Of a stretch of DNA of 64,000 nucleotides, positions 7,623-16,527 are shown in pieces. Each line of letters starts with the position of its first letter. Within the stretch, counting starts at the first letter, position 1. The translations under genes were made by a program, and so were the position numbers. Source of the DNA: Methylohalobius sp964654415 (GTDB lineage: Bacteria > Pseudomonadota > Gammaproteobacteria > Methylococcales > Methylothermaceae); NCBI GenBank assembly GCA_964654415.1, contig CAZZIP010000003.1, positions 1 to 64,000 on the forward strand, given 5' to 3'. The notes under the pieces are model-generated. The model had not been told where the DNA came from. It did no database searches and saw nothing but the letters and a program-made list of their open reading frames with translations.

Positions 7623-8401
7623 CTGCCTAGCGTTGTGCCTACGCCCAAAAGCCCTAGCCCAAGAAGCGCTAAAGCGTTCGGTTCGGGGATGCTGGTGACG
7701 CCAATCAACTTGAATTCCCCATCCCAAGCCGCAGGACCGGTCACAGTCAGACGTACCGCGCCGATGGAATCTAAGTCCAGTAAAGGATTATTAGTTAGAA
7801 AGTCGCTAAATAAGAAAACATGACTTCCTACTGCAGAAAAGGTGTGCATAGCACTGGCCTTGTCGCCGTCCATGTCCCACAGGTCTAAGATTGCAGTAGT
7901 CGATAAATCAATAGAGAATACATCGAGCAGTATTCCAAAGCTTCCCGGGGTTGGGACGAAGTCAACGCCGCCAAGACCGTTGGTGGCAATGTTGGCATTG
8001 TTGCTCGGATCAGCGGTTACTTTATGACTTCCATCCCAAACTAAGATGGCGGTACCGGCTACGCCAGTATCGTTATTGATTACCAATGAGCTACTAGAAG
8101 TTGCCGAGATGCCTTTAGTTCCAGCGCCAGACACCGAGCCGGTACTGAGATAAAGGTCTCGGTACCCTCCTAGGATCCCGCTTCCATTTACTTGAATGCC
8201 AGGGGCAGGGTCATGAGTGATACTGCAAGAACCAGAAGGGCCAAAACTCGTACAGATGACTGGTCCCAATACACTTCCTTTTTTCTTGACTATCTCTTCC
8301 TGATAGGTAGAAAAATCATCGATCAGCACGGTGACGATGGGGGCTGCCTGTACCAGTCCGGCAAATAGGCTTAAAGCTAAACCTAAAGATTTTCGCAGCA
8401 T
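7607..8401 (-). CDS. PEP-CTERM sorting-domain secreted protein
   Basis: A 264-residue exported protein. It has a signal peptide (MLRKSLGLALSLFAGLVQA), a beta-rich Ser/Gly/Asn-rich body with one possible disulfide (VICTSFGPSGSCS), and a C-terminal tripartite sorting signal: PEP (in SIPEPNAL), a hydrophobic stretch rich in Leu and Gly, and a basic tail GRRQKI. Such proteins are processed by an exosortase in bacteria that make exopolysaccharide; no exosortase is in this window. ATG at 8401 has AGGAG upstream, while the longer frame to 8485 crosses the promoter. A sigma-54 promoter lies 40 bp upstream. Confidence 0.88.
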   Translation of the reverse strand: MLRKSLGLALSLFAGLVQAAPIVTVLIDDFSTYQEEIVKKKGSVLGPVICTSFGPSGSCSITHDPAPGIQVNGSGILGGYRDLYLSTGSVSGAGTKGISATSSSSLVINNDTGVAGTAILVWDGSHKVTADPSNNANIATNGLGGVDFVPTPGSFGILLDVFSIDLSTTAILDLWDMDGDKASAMHTFSAVGSHVFLFSDFLTNNPLLDLDSIGAVRLTVTGPAAWDGEFKLIGVTSIPEPNALALLGLGLLGVGTTLGRRQKI

Positions 8402-8440
8402 GTTATTGTCTCCTGTTAGGTGAAGTGCTTTTTTAAATAA

Positions 8441-8455
8441 GCCAATTTCGTGCCA
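8441..8455 (-). promoter_or_regulatory. Sigma-54 (RpoN) promoter for the PEP-CTERM gene
   Basis: Read on the minus strand the sequence is TGGCACGAAATTGGC, followed by T. It keeps the full -24 element TGGCACG and the invariant GC at -12 with correct spacing, differing from consensus TGGCACG-N4-TTGC at one base. Transcription should start about 12 nt downstream, near 8429, leaving a leader of about 28 nt before the ATG at 8401. Sigma-54/PrsR-type control of PEP-CTERM genes is known in exosortase-bearing bacteria, which supports the call. The upstream DNA (8460-8500) is very AT-rich. Confidence 0.72.
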
Positions 8456-8546
8456 CTTTATATTTTTTATTTTTTTATCAATCACTTAGGATGAATTTTT
8501 CAAGCTTTTCCAGCGCTTTTGAGCCAATTTGTAAAAAAAACTGACA

Positions 8547-9302
8547 TCAAAAGCGATACCGGCTGCGGATCCTTTGGGTCTGATTCAAGCGCTCGGCGAG
8601 AAAATCTGGCCGGTGCATCGGGCCGATCAACAACAACCCGGCCAAAAATCCCCCGGCGTGCGCCCAGAACGCCACCCCGCCTTGGCCAGCTGGGGTAAGC
8701 AGCCCTTCCAAAAGTTGGAGCAGGAACCAATAGCCGAGCATGAAATACGCCGGCACCGCGATGGTGGTGAGATAAAACCCAAGCGGCACCAGGTTTTCCA
8801 CCCGCGCGTGGGGGTACAGGCGCGCATACGCCCCCATGACTCCACCGATTGCTCCGGAAGCTCCCACCATCGGTACCGGGCTGGCCGGGTCGCTTAAAAT
8901 CTGGGCGAAAGCCGCCGCCAGCCCACACAAAAGGTAAAATCCGAAAAAGCGTACCGGTCCCATGGCGTCCTCGACGTTGTCGCCGAAGACCCACAAGAAC
9001 CACATATTGACGATAATATGCATCCAGCTTCCGTGCATGAACATGGAGGTAAAAGGCGTCAGCCAGGGAATCCGATCTTCCAGGATGCACTCCACCGTCG
9101 GACCGAGCGAGACGCTGTCTCCTGCCTCTAAGTATCCTAAAAGCTCTCCCGGAATCATCGCCCAGTCGCACAGCGATTGGAGCAGAGACAAAGGAGTGCC
9201 GAGACCCTGGAGTATCGCCCATACCAAGGCGTTGAGGGTGATGATGGCGATCACCGCGATCGGGGTACGTAGGGTTGGATTCTCATCACGCAGGGGAAAC
9301 AT
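8547..9302 (-). CDS. Rhomboid-family intramembrane serine protease
   Basis: A 251-residue multipass membrane protein. The rhomboid hallmarks are present in order: the loop-1 region with HGSWMHIIVNMWFLWVFGDNVED (starting at 90), catalytic Ser149 in GASG (147-150), and His215 in the last core helix (HAGGFLAGLLL). It cleaves transmembrane substrates within the inner membrane; substrates cannot be predicted. The N-terminal MFPLRDENPT is typical of this bacterial subgroup. No operon partner is evident; the FAAL fusion gene lies upstream on the same strand after a 53-bp gap. Confidence 0.88.
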   Translation of the reverse strand: MFPLRDENPTLRTPIAVIAIITLNALVWAILQGLGTPLSLLQSLCDWAMIPGELLGYLEAGDSVSLGPTVECILEDRIPWLTPFTSMFMHGSWMHIIVNMWFLWVFGDNVEDAMGPVRFFGFYLLCGLAAAFAQILSDPASPVPMVGASGAIGGVMGAYARLYPHARVENLVPLGFYLTTIAVPAYFMLGYWFLLQLLEGLLTPAGQGGVAFWAHAGGFLAGLLLIGPMHRPDFLAERLNQTQRIRSRYRF

Positions 9303-9355
9303 GGCTTGTCCTCTTGTTGTTGGCGGATTGTAGCCGACAAGCTAGCACAATTGCC

Positions 9356-12220
9356 TCAAACCCTCAATAAAGGGGAGGGTTCCTCAGCGAGGTCTGGCTC
9401 ACCCAGGTGAGTCAGGATGGCTTGCCGGGAAAGATCGCGCAATCTTACTGCGATCTGCCAGGCAGAAGGGTTCTCTAGTTCGCGCGCGACCGTCTCTGGG
9501 AAAAGGGGAGGCGAGACGATCACCCGGATCGTTCCTGGATGGGGGAACCAGGAATCGGCTCTAAGAATCTGACGGGTGCCGCGGATCGTCACCGGTATTA
9601 CAGGAAGGCCAGCCTCAGCGGCGGTCAAGAACGCCCCTAGGCGGAAAGGCAGAAGCCCCGGCTGCCGCGTGAAGGTGCCTTCTGGGAAGAACCACAGAGA
9701 ACGACCGCTTTTGGCGGCCTCCACCAGGCGCCTGGCGTCTTGGACGCTGTGCTCCTCGGCGAAGCGCTCGACGAATTCGCATCCGATCCGCTTGAGGAAA
9801 GTCCCAGCGATGAACTGGGAGAGAAACTCGCGCTTGGCGACGAATCCGAAACGGCGGGGGATGAGCGCAAGCACTGCAGCGCCATCCAGGTAACTGGCGT
9901 GGTTGCTGACGTAGATACATGGACGATCGGCGGGCGGCAGGTTTTCCAAGCTCTCGGCGTGCAGGGGAATCCCCGTGACCCGGGCGAGGAGGCGGGCGGC
10001 ACGGCTCGCCCAGCGCCAACGTCGCTCGGGGCCCGGCAAGAGCAACACCCCAAGCCAGCCAAGCGCGCCGACCACCAGCACCATACTCCAAGCCCAGACG
10101 GCGAAGCTGATTGCTTCTACCTGCCGCCGCCAGCGCCGCAATTGGGGACGGACTGCGGCGGCCGCAAGGTGCAGTGCTTGCCGCCAGAGAGGCAGAGGGC
10201 GGGCGAGCAGTTCCCGCTCATACAGTTCACGGCAGGCGCTGCGGCGGATCTTACCGCTGGAGGTTTTGAGCACTGTTCCGGGAGGAGCGAGCCTCACTTC
10301 GTCTGGGGCGGAACCGGTCAGGGAGAACACCCGTTGCTGGATGGCCTGGATCAGTTTTTCTCTGGCTTTAGGGTCAGTTTCGCGGGTTTCAGCCACGACT
10401 ATCAGGCGTTCGGTACCGGTTTCCGGGTCTGGGCTGCCGAATACTGCCACGCACCCGGCGCGGACTCCGGGCACCTGGCTGACGGCCTCCTCAATCTCCT
10501 GGGGGTAAAGGTTGCGCCCGGCGTGGATGACGATGTCTTTCTCGCGTCCGGTCAGATACACCTCGCCTTCGGCAAGATACGCGCGATCCCCAGAGATCAG
10601 CCAGTCGCCGTCGAAAAGCTCGGCGGTGGCCTTGGGGTTGCGGTAGTAACCCGAAGTGGCGGAGGGCCCACGGAACTCTAGCCGGCCTTCGGTGCGCTCG
10701 GGAAGCTCCCGGCCCAGTTCGTCTACGATCCGCACTTCGTGGCCCGGCAACGGTATGCCACAGGAGACAAAACGTAAAGCCTTGGCCGGATCTTTAGCAG
10801 CGATCGCCTTGCCGGTGCGGCAGAAAACGTCGCGATCAATGCTGTCAATGCGGGGACCTCTTCCCAGCGGGGGAAAGGTAAGCCCCACGGAATTTTCCGC
10901 CAGTCCGTAGACTGGCATCAATGCCTCAGGTTTTAGGCCATAGGGTGAAAAGCGGGCACTAAAGCGCTCCAGCGTTGCTGGACTGACCGGTTCGGCGCCG
11001 TTGAACATCACCCGTAGGGAGCTTAAATCGAGCCCTTGGATCTCTGCGTCGGACAGGCGCTTGAGGCACAGTTCATAGGCGAAATTGGGAGCGGCGGTGA
11101 GGGTGGCGCGGTGGCGTTGGATCGCTTTGAGCCAGCGAATCGGTTGGGACAAAAAGGCGAGCGGCGACATCACCACTAGCCGCGCGCCGTAATACAAGCT
11201 CCCCAGCCAGGCACCAATCAGCCCCATGTCGTGGTAGAGGGGCAGCCAGCTGACGAAAACGTCATTGGAATCCGCCTGCACTACCTGACCCATAGCGCGA
11301 ATGTTGCTCAGTAGATTGAAGTGAGTGAGGATGACCCCTTTGGGCGTCCCGGTGCTTCCCGAGGTGTATTGGAGGAAGGCGATGTCTCGGGAACTTCTGG
11401 GAATGAGTACTGGATCGCCCTGGGCGCAGGCCAGTTTTTCCGGAGTGATTACCTGCGCCAGGGTAGGAACCTGAGCTTTGAGCAACCGAGCGATGGGTTT
11501 GGCCTCGGGAACTGTCACCAGGAGTTTCGTTTGGCAGTTGTTCAAGATCCTGCTATGGCGCAGCAAATGATCCTCGAGTTGGCTCAACCTTGCAGGCGGA
11601 TAGATCGGGACCGGGATGGCACCGGCTAGCAGGATGCCAAAAAAAGCAAAGAAATACTCCTTGCCGGTGGGTAGCATCAGGGTGACGGTATCCTCCGGCT
11701 CAAGCCCCGAATCCTGAAGCCCGCGGGCGAACCGCCTGGCCTGTGCGGCAAGTTCGGCGTAGGAAATGGGTTGCTCGGGAAAATCGTCTTGGATCAATAG
11801 GATATGCGTGCGGTTCGGGTGATGCCGGCAGTGCCAGGCGAGCACTTCCAGCAAGGTTTGAGCAGTTTCCGGGACTGGCAGCGCCGCTGCGGTCTCGGTG
11901 ACCTGCACCGCCGGCTCGGGAAGCGGCATTGGGGCCCTGCCTGGGGTGATGGCCAAGATTGCCCGAAGCAGATCGCGCGGGCTTTCGGCTTCGGCTAGGA
12001 GGCGTTCGGGCAGGCGGACGCCGAAGTGCTTTTCGACCCGGGCTAAGATTTCCATGCGGCTTAAGCTGTCCAGTCCCAGTTCCCGGTCGAACGAAGTGTC
12101 CAGGTTTAGCGTGCGCAGTCGCTGCGGCGGGAGCTTGAGTTCGTCCGCGACGGCGCGGATCAGAGCCAAAAGTTCCGCCGCGATGGACTGTTCGGTCTTC
12201 TTAAGGCTTGCATCGGCCAT
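9356..12220 (-). CDS. ACP - fatty acyl-AMP ligase - PlsC acyltransferase fusion
   Basis: A 954-residue, three-domain protein. Residues about 10-92 are an acyl carrier domain with the phosphopantetheine Ser52 in LGLDSLS. Residues about 125-665 are an AMP-forming ligase: YTSGSTGTPKG (285-295), the YGLAE motif (438-442), ISGDRAYLAEGEVYLTGREKD (from 542) and Lys657 in SSGKIRR; the pattern is that of fatty acyl-AMP ligases. After a hydrophobic segment (about 703-728) comes a PlsC-type acyltransferase with H774-x4-D779 and FPEG (845-848). Activation, carrier loading and transfer to a glycerolipid could occur in one chain at the membrane. The order is opposite to E. coli Aas (acyltransferase first). 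Acceptor and physiological role are unknown. Confidence 0.85.
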   Translation of the reverse strand: MADASLKKTEQSIAAELLALIRAVADELKLPPQRLRTLNLDTSFDRELGLDSLSRMEILARVEKHFGVRLPERLLAEAESPRDLLRAILAITPGRAPMPLPEPAVQVTETAAALPVPETAQTLLEVLAWHCRHHPNRTHILLIQDDFPEQPISYAELAAQARRFARGLQDSGLEPEDTVTLMLPTGKEYFFAFFGILLAGAIPVPIYPPARLSQLEDHLLRHSRILNNCQTKLLVTVPEAKPIARLLKAQVPTLAQVITPEKLACAQGDPVLIPRSSRDIAFLQYTSGSTGTPKGVILTHFNLLSNIRAMGQVVQADSNDVFVSWLPLYHDMGLIGAWLGSLYYGARLVVMSPLAFLSQPIRWLKAIQRHRATLTAAPNFAYELCLKRLSDAEIQGLDLSSLRVMFNGAEPVSPATLERFSARFSPYGLKPEALMPVYGLAENSVGLTFPPLGRGPRIDSIDRDVFCRTGKAIAAKDPAKALRFVSCGIPLPGHEVRIVDELGRELPERTEGRLEFRGPSATSGYYRNPKATAELFDGDWLISGDRAYLAEGEVYLTGREKDIVIHAGRNLYPQEIEEAVSQVPGVRAGCVAVFGSPDPETGTERLIVVAETRETDPKAREKLIQAIQQRVFSLTGSAPDEVRLAPPGTVLKTSSGKIRRSACRELYERELLARPLPLWRQALHLAAAAVRPQLRRWRRQVEAISFAVWAWSMVLVVGALGWLGVLLLPGPERRWRWASRAARLLARVTGIPLHAESLENLPPADRPCIYVSNHASYLDGAAVLALIPRRFGFVAKREFLSQFIAGTFLKRIGCEFVERFAEEHSVQDARRLVEAAKSGRSLWFFPEGTFTRQPGLLPFRLGAFLTAAEAGLPVIPVTIRGTRQILRADSWFPHPGTIRVIVSPPLFPETVARELENPSAWQIAVRLRDLSRQAILTHLGEPDLAEEPSPLLRV

Positions 12221-12360
12221 ACAGTGCCGGGTAAAGGAGCCACACTGCTATTGTGGCGCCATTTGCTCCCTCAAGGCAAACGGAATTCCCGTTTCGTTAC
12301 CCCGGCAGGGTCGGAATGACGACGTTAAGCGGCATTGTCACGCTGGAAGGGGGAATAAGT

Positions 12361-13536
12361 TCAAATGCCTAAAAACAGCCTTTCTGGGGCTTCCAGAATC
12401 TCCTTGATGGTGCGCAGGAACAGCACCGCTTCGCGCCCGTCGATCAGGCGGTGATCGTAAGTCAAGGCCAGATACATCATCGGGCGGATGACGATCTGCT
12501 CGTCCACTACCACTGGCCGGGGTTTGATGGCGTGCATCCCCAAAATCGCGCTCTGGGGGGGATTGAGCAGAGGGGTGGAAAGCAGCGAGCCGAACACGCC
12601 GCCGTTGGTGATGGTGAAAGTGCCGCCGGTCAATTCCTCTAAGGTCAGACTGCCTTGTCTAGCGCGGGTGGCGAAGGCATTGATCTGCTTCTCGATCTCG
12701 GCAAAATCCATCTGGTCGGCGTCGCGCAGGATGGGGACGACCAGACCCCGCTCGGTGGCAACTGCAATCCCGATGTCGTAGTAGCCATGATAGACGATGT
12801 CCTCACCGTCGATGCTGGCATTGACCACAGGATAGGCCTTCAAGGCTTCGATCGAGGCTTTGACGAAGAAACTCATCAGGCCCAGCTTTACCCCGTGTTT
12901 TTTCTCGAACGCCTGAGCATGACGACGGCGTAGGACGGTGACCTGCTCCAAGTCCACCTCGTTGAACGTGGTGAGCATCGCTGTGTTGCGCTGAACTTCG
13001 AGCAAGCGTTCGGCGATTCGAGCTCGAATCCGAGTCATAGGTACCTTTTGTTCTGGGCGTACACCGATCGGTGGGGCGACCGGCTTAAGGGGAGGGGCTT
13101 CAGCCGCCGGTTGGCGCTCGAGGAAACTCAGCACATCTTCTTTGGTGATCCGGCCGTCTTTGCCGGTACCGTGGATCTGACTCGGATCCAGGCGGTGTTC
13201 GGCGATCAGGCGGCGTACCGAGGGGCTCAAGGCAGGCGGAGGCGCCGCCGCTTCTACGGGTTTCTCGGTCGGAGCCGGTTCGGCAGGTGGGGCTTCGATA
13301 GCTTCGCGCGGCGCGATTGTCGCCAGCAACTCGCCGCTGGTGACCGTGTCTCCTTGGGGGTGATGGATTTTTTCTAAGACGCCGTCGAGCGGAGCGGGAA
13401 CCTCCAACACGACCTTGTCGGTTTCTAGGTCCACCAGTTTTTCGTCTTTTTTGACCGGATCGCCCGGACGTTTGTGCCAGGCGGCGACGGTGGCGTCAGA
13501 GACGGATTCCGGCAAAGGGGGGACGCGAATCTCCAT
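12361..13536 (-). CDS. sucB: 2-oxoglutarate dehydrogenase E2, dihydrolipoyllysine succinyltransferase
   Basis: A 391-residue TCA-cycle E2 subunit. A lipoyl domain (1-77, lipoylated K41 in DLETDKVVLEVP) is followed by a Pro/Ala linker, an E1/E3-binding domain (about 103-140, SPSVRRLIAEHRLDPSQI) and a C-terminal catalytic domain with the active-site motif DHRLIDG (H362, D366). It accepts the succinyl group from the E1 product and passes it to CoA. It is 4 bp downstream of sucA in the same operon. The lipoamide dehydrogenase gene is not adjacent. The 140 bp beyond its upstream neighbour's start (12221-12360) shows no gene. Confidence 0.95.
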   Translation of the reverse strand: MEIRVPPLPESVSDATVAAWHKRPGDPVKKDEKLVDLETDKVVLEVPAPLDGVLEKIHHPQGDTVTSGELLATIAPREAIEAPPAEPAPTEKPVEAAAPPPALSPSVRRLIAEHRLDPSQIHGTGKDGRITKEDVLSFLERQPAAEAPPLKPVAPPIGVRPEQKVPMTRIRARIAERLLEVQRNTAMLTTFNEVDLEQVTVLRRRHAQAFEKKHGVKLGLMSFFVKASIEALKAYPVVNASIDGEDIVYHGYYDIGIAVATERGLVVPILRDADQMDFAEIEKQINAFATRARQGSLTLEELTGGTFTITNGGVFGSLLSTPLLNPPQSAILGMHAIKPRPVVVDEQIVIRPMMYLALTYDHRLIDGREAVLFLRTIKEILEAPERLFLGI

Positions 13537-13540
13537 GGAT

Positions 13541-16408
13541 TTATCCTGCAGCTTTCAATGCAACTTCGGGATGGAGGGCTGAATCGATGATAGCGCGTTG
13601 GTGCTCCACATGCATCAGGAAAGTGCCTTCGGCGGGGGCTGCGGCAGGTGGGCGGCCGACGTAGAGTAAGGGGAGCTTGCCCGCCACTGCCTCCAAGCGA
13701 TGGCGGATCTGATACCAGGCGCCCTGGTTTTTCGGTTCTTCCTGGCACCAAATCAGTTCCTTTAGGTTGGAGTAGCGCGACAAAGCGGCCTGTAGCGCTT
13801 GGACCGGAAAGGGGTAAAGCTGCTCCAGGCGTAGGATAGCGATATCGTCGATGTCTTCTTGGCGTCGGCTTTCCAAGAGCTCGTAGTAGATTTTGCCAGC
13901 GCACAGGATCACTCGGCGCACCTTTTTCGGATCGAGGGAGTCGACTTCGTCGATCACCAATTCGAACCGCCCTTGGCTCAATTCCCCCAAGGTAGACACG
14001 GCTAGCCGGTGGCGGAGCAAGCTTTTGGGGGTGAGGACAATCAAAGGCTTGCGGTAGGGGCGCAGCATCTGCCGGCGGAGGAGGTGGAAAATCTGCGCCG
14101 GAGTAGTGGGAACGCATACCTGGATGTTGTCCTCGGCGCACAGCTGGAGGAAACGCTCCAGGCGCGCGGAGGAATGCTCCGGTCCCTGACCTTCGTAGCC
14201 GTGGGGAAGAAACAGGACCAGCCCGGACAGCCGTCCCCATTTGGCCTCGCCTGAGCTGATGAACTGGTCGATTACCACCTGGGCGACATTGACAAAATCT
14301 CCAAACTGCGCTTCCCAGATCGTCAGGGTTTCAGGTTCGGCGCTGCTGTAGCCGTATTCAAAGCCGAGTACACCCTCTTCGGACAGGAGCGAATCGTACA
14401 GGTAGAATCGGCTGTTATGGAGCTTGGCGATCTTCGCTAGCGGGATGAGTGGTTCACCGGTTCGGTAGTGATAAACGACCCCGTGGCGGTGAAAGAACGT
14501 CCCGCGCCCGGAATCCTGTCCGGTCAGGCGGACGGACACGCCTTCAGCGAGCAGGGTAGCGTAGGCTATGTTTTCGGCGTAGCCCCAGTCCAGCGGGAGT
14601 TCCCCCTGGGTCATTTTCAGGCGGTCTTCCCAGATCTTGGCTACCCGCGGGTGGAGTTCAAAACCTTTGGGAACTTCCAGCCACTGCCTGGCCAGTTCGG
14701 TGAGCTTGTCTAGAGGAAAACTGGAATCGTAAGGCATGTCCCAACGGCCCTTAAGGTAACGGTGCCACGGCGCCCTGGGCGTGACATGGGCGTTCTGCAC
14801 CACTGGGCGCAAGGCTGGGTTGCCTTGCTCCAAGGCCTTAAGGTATTCCTGCTCCATCGCTTGGACCTGCTCTTGGGTGAGGATTCCTTCGTCCACGAGC
14901 TTCTTAGCATAGAGTTGGACTACGCTCGGGTGGCTGCGGATATGGCGGTACATCACCGGCTGGGTGACCGCCGGTTCGTCGGCTTCGTTGTGGCCGTGGC
15001 GACGGTAGCAGACCAGGTCGATGACCACGTCGCGGTTGAAGGTCATGCGGAAGTCCAGCGCCAGGCGGACCACAAACAGCACCGCTTCCGGGTCGTCGCC
15101 GTTGACGTGGAACACCGGAGCTTCCACCATCTTGGCCACGTCGGTGGCATACGTGGTGGAGCGGGCGTCGAAGGGGTTGCTGATGGTGAAGCCGATCTGG
15201 TTGTTGACCACTACGTGGATCGTGCCGCCGGTATGGAAGGCACGGGTCTGGGCCATCTGCAGGGTTTCCATGACTACCCCCTGGCCAGCGAAGGCGGCAT
15301 CGCCGTGGATCAGAAGCGGCAGGATCCGATTGTGGCCGCCCTCGCCGTAGCGGTCCTGGCGCGCCCGCACCGACCCCTCCACGACTGGATCGATGATCTC
15401 CAGGTGCGAGGGATTGAAGGCTAAAGCCAAATGCACCGGCCCGCCCGGGGTATCCACGTCGGAGGAAAACCCCATATGGTACTTGACATCTCCGGTAGTG
15501 CCTTCGAGGGGCGATCTTAAGCCCTCGAATTCCTCAAACAGCGCTTTGGGTTGTTTGCCTAAGATATTGATCAAGACGTTCAGCCGGCCGCGGTGGGCCA
15601 TGCCGATGACCACCTCGCGCACGCCTTTGCTGCCGGCCTGTTGGATGAGCTCATCCAACAATGGGATGAGGCTCTCGCCTCCCTCTAGGGAAAAGCGCTT
15701 CTGACCCACATAGCGGCGATGCAGGTATTTTTCTATCCCTTCGGCGGCGATCAGCCCTTTAAGCAGGTGCTTTTTCTGCTCTGCGGTCAACTTAAGGCGA
15801 GCCTCTGAGGCTTCTAAGCGTTCCTGCAGCCACTGGCGGACCTCCCGTTGGACGATGTGCATGGTCTCGCTGCCGACTGGACCGCAATAGGTGCGCTTGA
15901 GCTTGGCCAAGATGTCACGCAGCTTCATGCGCGCGCCTTTAACCAGGGCGGAAGCGTCGAATTCGGTGTCCAGATCTTGCTCGTTAAGCTGGTAATAGGC
16001 TGGATCCAGTTCCAGCAGATAAGGTTTGGGGAAAAGCGGCAAGGGATTGGTTTCGGCTACCCGGTGGCCCAGCAATCGATATTGGTCGATGAGTTGATTG
16101 ACCGCGATCTGCTTAGCGGATTCGGCTATAGCAGGCACTGTCGCTCGGGTTGGCGGGCGGAGGGCTAGTTCCTGGAAGCGGCGGCGGATATCCGAGTGCG
16201 GAATATCCGGGTGCTCTGGCATCGTTTCCTTGAGCTTTTGGAAAGACCCACGCCAATTGGGCGGGACGCTCTCCGGATCGGTCAGGAAACGTTCGTAAAG
16301 CTCTTCCAGAAATTCCGCATTGCCGCCATAAAAAGGGGAGGTTTCGAGGAATCTCGCAGATGAATCTTTCATTGAGCTATAGACTGATGGTTGAGCCAGA
16401 TCCGGCAT
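13541..16408 (-). CDS. sucA: 2-oxoglutarate dehydrogenase E1 component
   Basis: A 955-residue thiamine-diphosphate enzyme decarboxylating 2-oxoglutarate. Visible hallmarks are the N-terminal YGGNAEFLEELYERF segment, GMAHRGRLNVLINILGK (starting near 270), the TPP-binding region with HGDAAFAGQGVV, LVCYRRHGHNEADEP, and the transketolase-like C-terminal part with SGLVLFLPHGYEGQGPEHSS and LIWCQEEPKNQGAW. Length equals the family norm. ATG at 16408 is used, though the Met at 16372 (MKDSS) is a possible alternative; neither has a strong ribosome site. It is first in sucAB and divergent from lptF. Confidence 0.95.
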   Translation of the reverse strand: MPDLAQPSVYSSMKDSSARFLETSPFYGGNAEFLEELYERFLTDPESVPPNWRGSFQKLKETMPEHPDIPHSDIRRRFQELALRPPTRATVPAIAESAKQIAVNQLIDQYRLLGHRVAETNPLPLFPKPYLLELDPAYYQLNEQDLDTEFDASALVKGARMKLRDILAKLKRTYCGPVGSETMHIVQREVRQWLQERLEASEARLKLTAEQKKHLLKGLIAAEGIEKYLHRRYVGQKRFSLEGGESLIPLLDELIQQAGSKGVREVVIGMAHRGRLNVLINILGKQPKALFEEFEGLRSPLEGTTGDVKYHMGFSSDVDTPGGPVHLALAFNPSHLEIIDPVVEGSVRARQDRYGEGGHNRILPLLIHGDAAFAGQGVVMETLQMAQTRAFHTGGTIHVVVNNQIGFTISNPFDARSTTYATDVAKMVEAPVFHVNGDDPEAVLFVVRLALDFRMTFNRDVVIDLVCYRRHGHNEADEPAVTQPVMYRHIRSHPSVVQLYAKKLVDEGILTQEQVQAMEQEYLKALEQGNPALRPVVQNAHVTPRAPWHRYLKGRWDMPYDSSFPLDKLTELARQWLEVPKGFELHPRVAKIWEDRLKMTQGELPLDWGYAENIAYATLLAEGVSVRLTGQDSGRGTFFHRHGVVYHYRTGEPLIPLAKIAKLHNSRFYLYDSLLSEEGVLGFEYGYSSAEPETLTIWEAQFGDFVNVAQVVIDQFISSGEAKWGRLSGLVLFLPHGYEGQGPEHSSARLERFLQLCAEDNIQVCVPTTPAQIFHLLRRQMLRPYRKPLIVLTPKSLLRHRLAVSTLGELSQGRFELVIDEVDSLDPKKVRRVILCAGKIYYELLESRRQEDIDDIAILRLEQLYPFPVQALQAALSRYSNLKELIWCQEEPKNQGAWYQIRHRLEAVAGKLPLLYVGRPPAAAPAEGTFLMHVEHQRAIIDSALHPEVALKAAG

Positions 16409-16527
16409 CCACTCACAGGGCGCACAGAATCCCTCGTTGGATATTGGTACAATGCCAATTCCTACTAAATATTATAAGTCGAATGTTGACCAGCAAAACG
16501 ATTTTCTCGCCTGTTTAAGGAGACGAG

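Noticed and set aside
9740..10681. 313-aa plus-strand frame
   Set aside because: It lies entirely antisense to the ACP-FAAL-PlsC gene, whose domains are clear; the translated sequence is low in structure and has no ribosome site.
12285..12330. GTCATTCC-type dispersed repeat in the sucB-FAAL gap
   Set aside because: The minus-strand GTCATTCCGACCC is suggestive of a common repeat, but the match is short and copy number is unknown, so no feature is called.
14762..15424. 220-aa plus-strand frame
   Set aside because: Antisense to sucA; a codon-bias shadow with no family resemblance.
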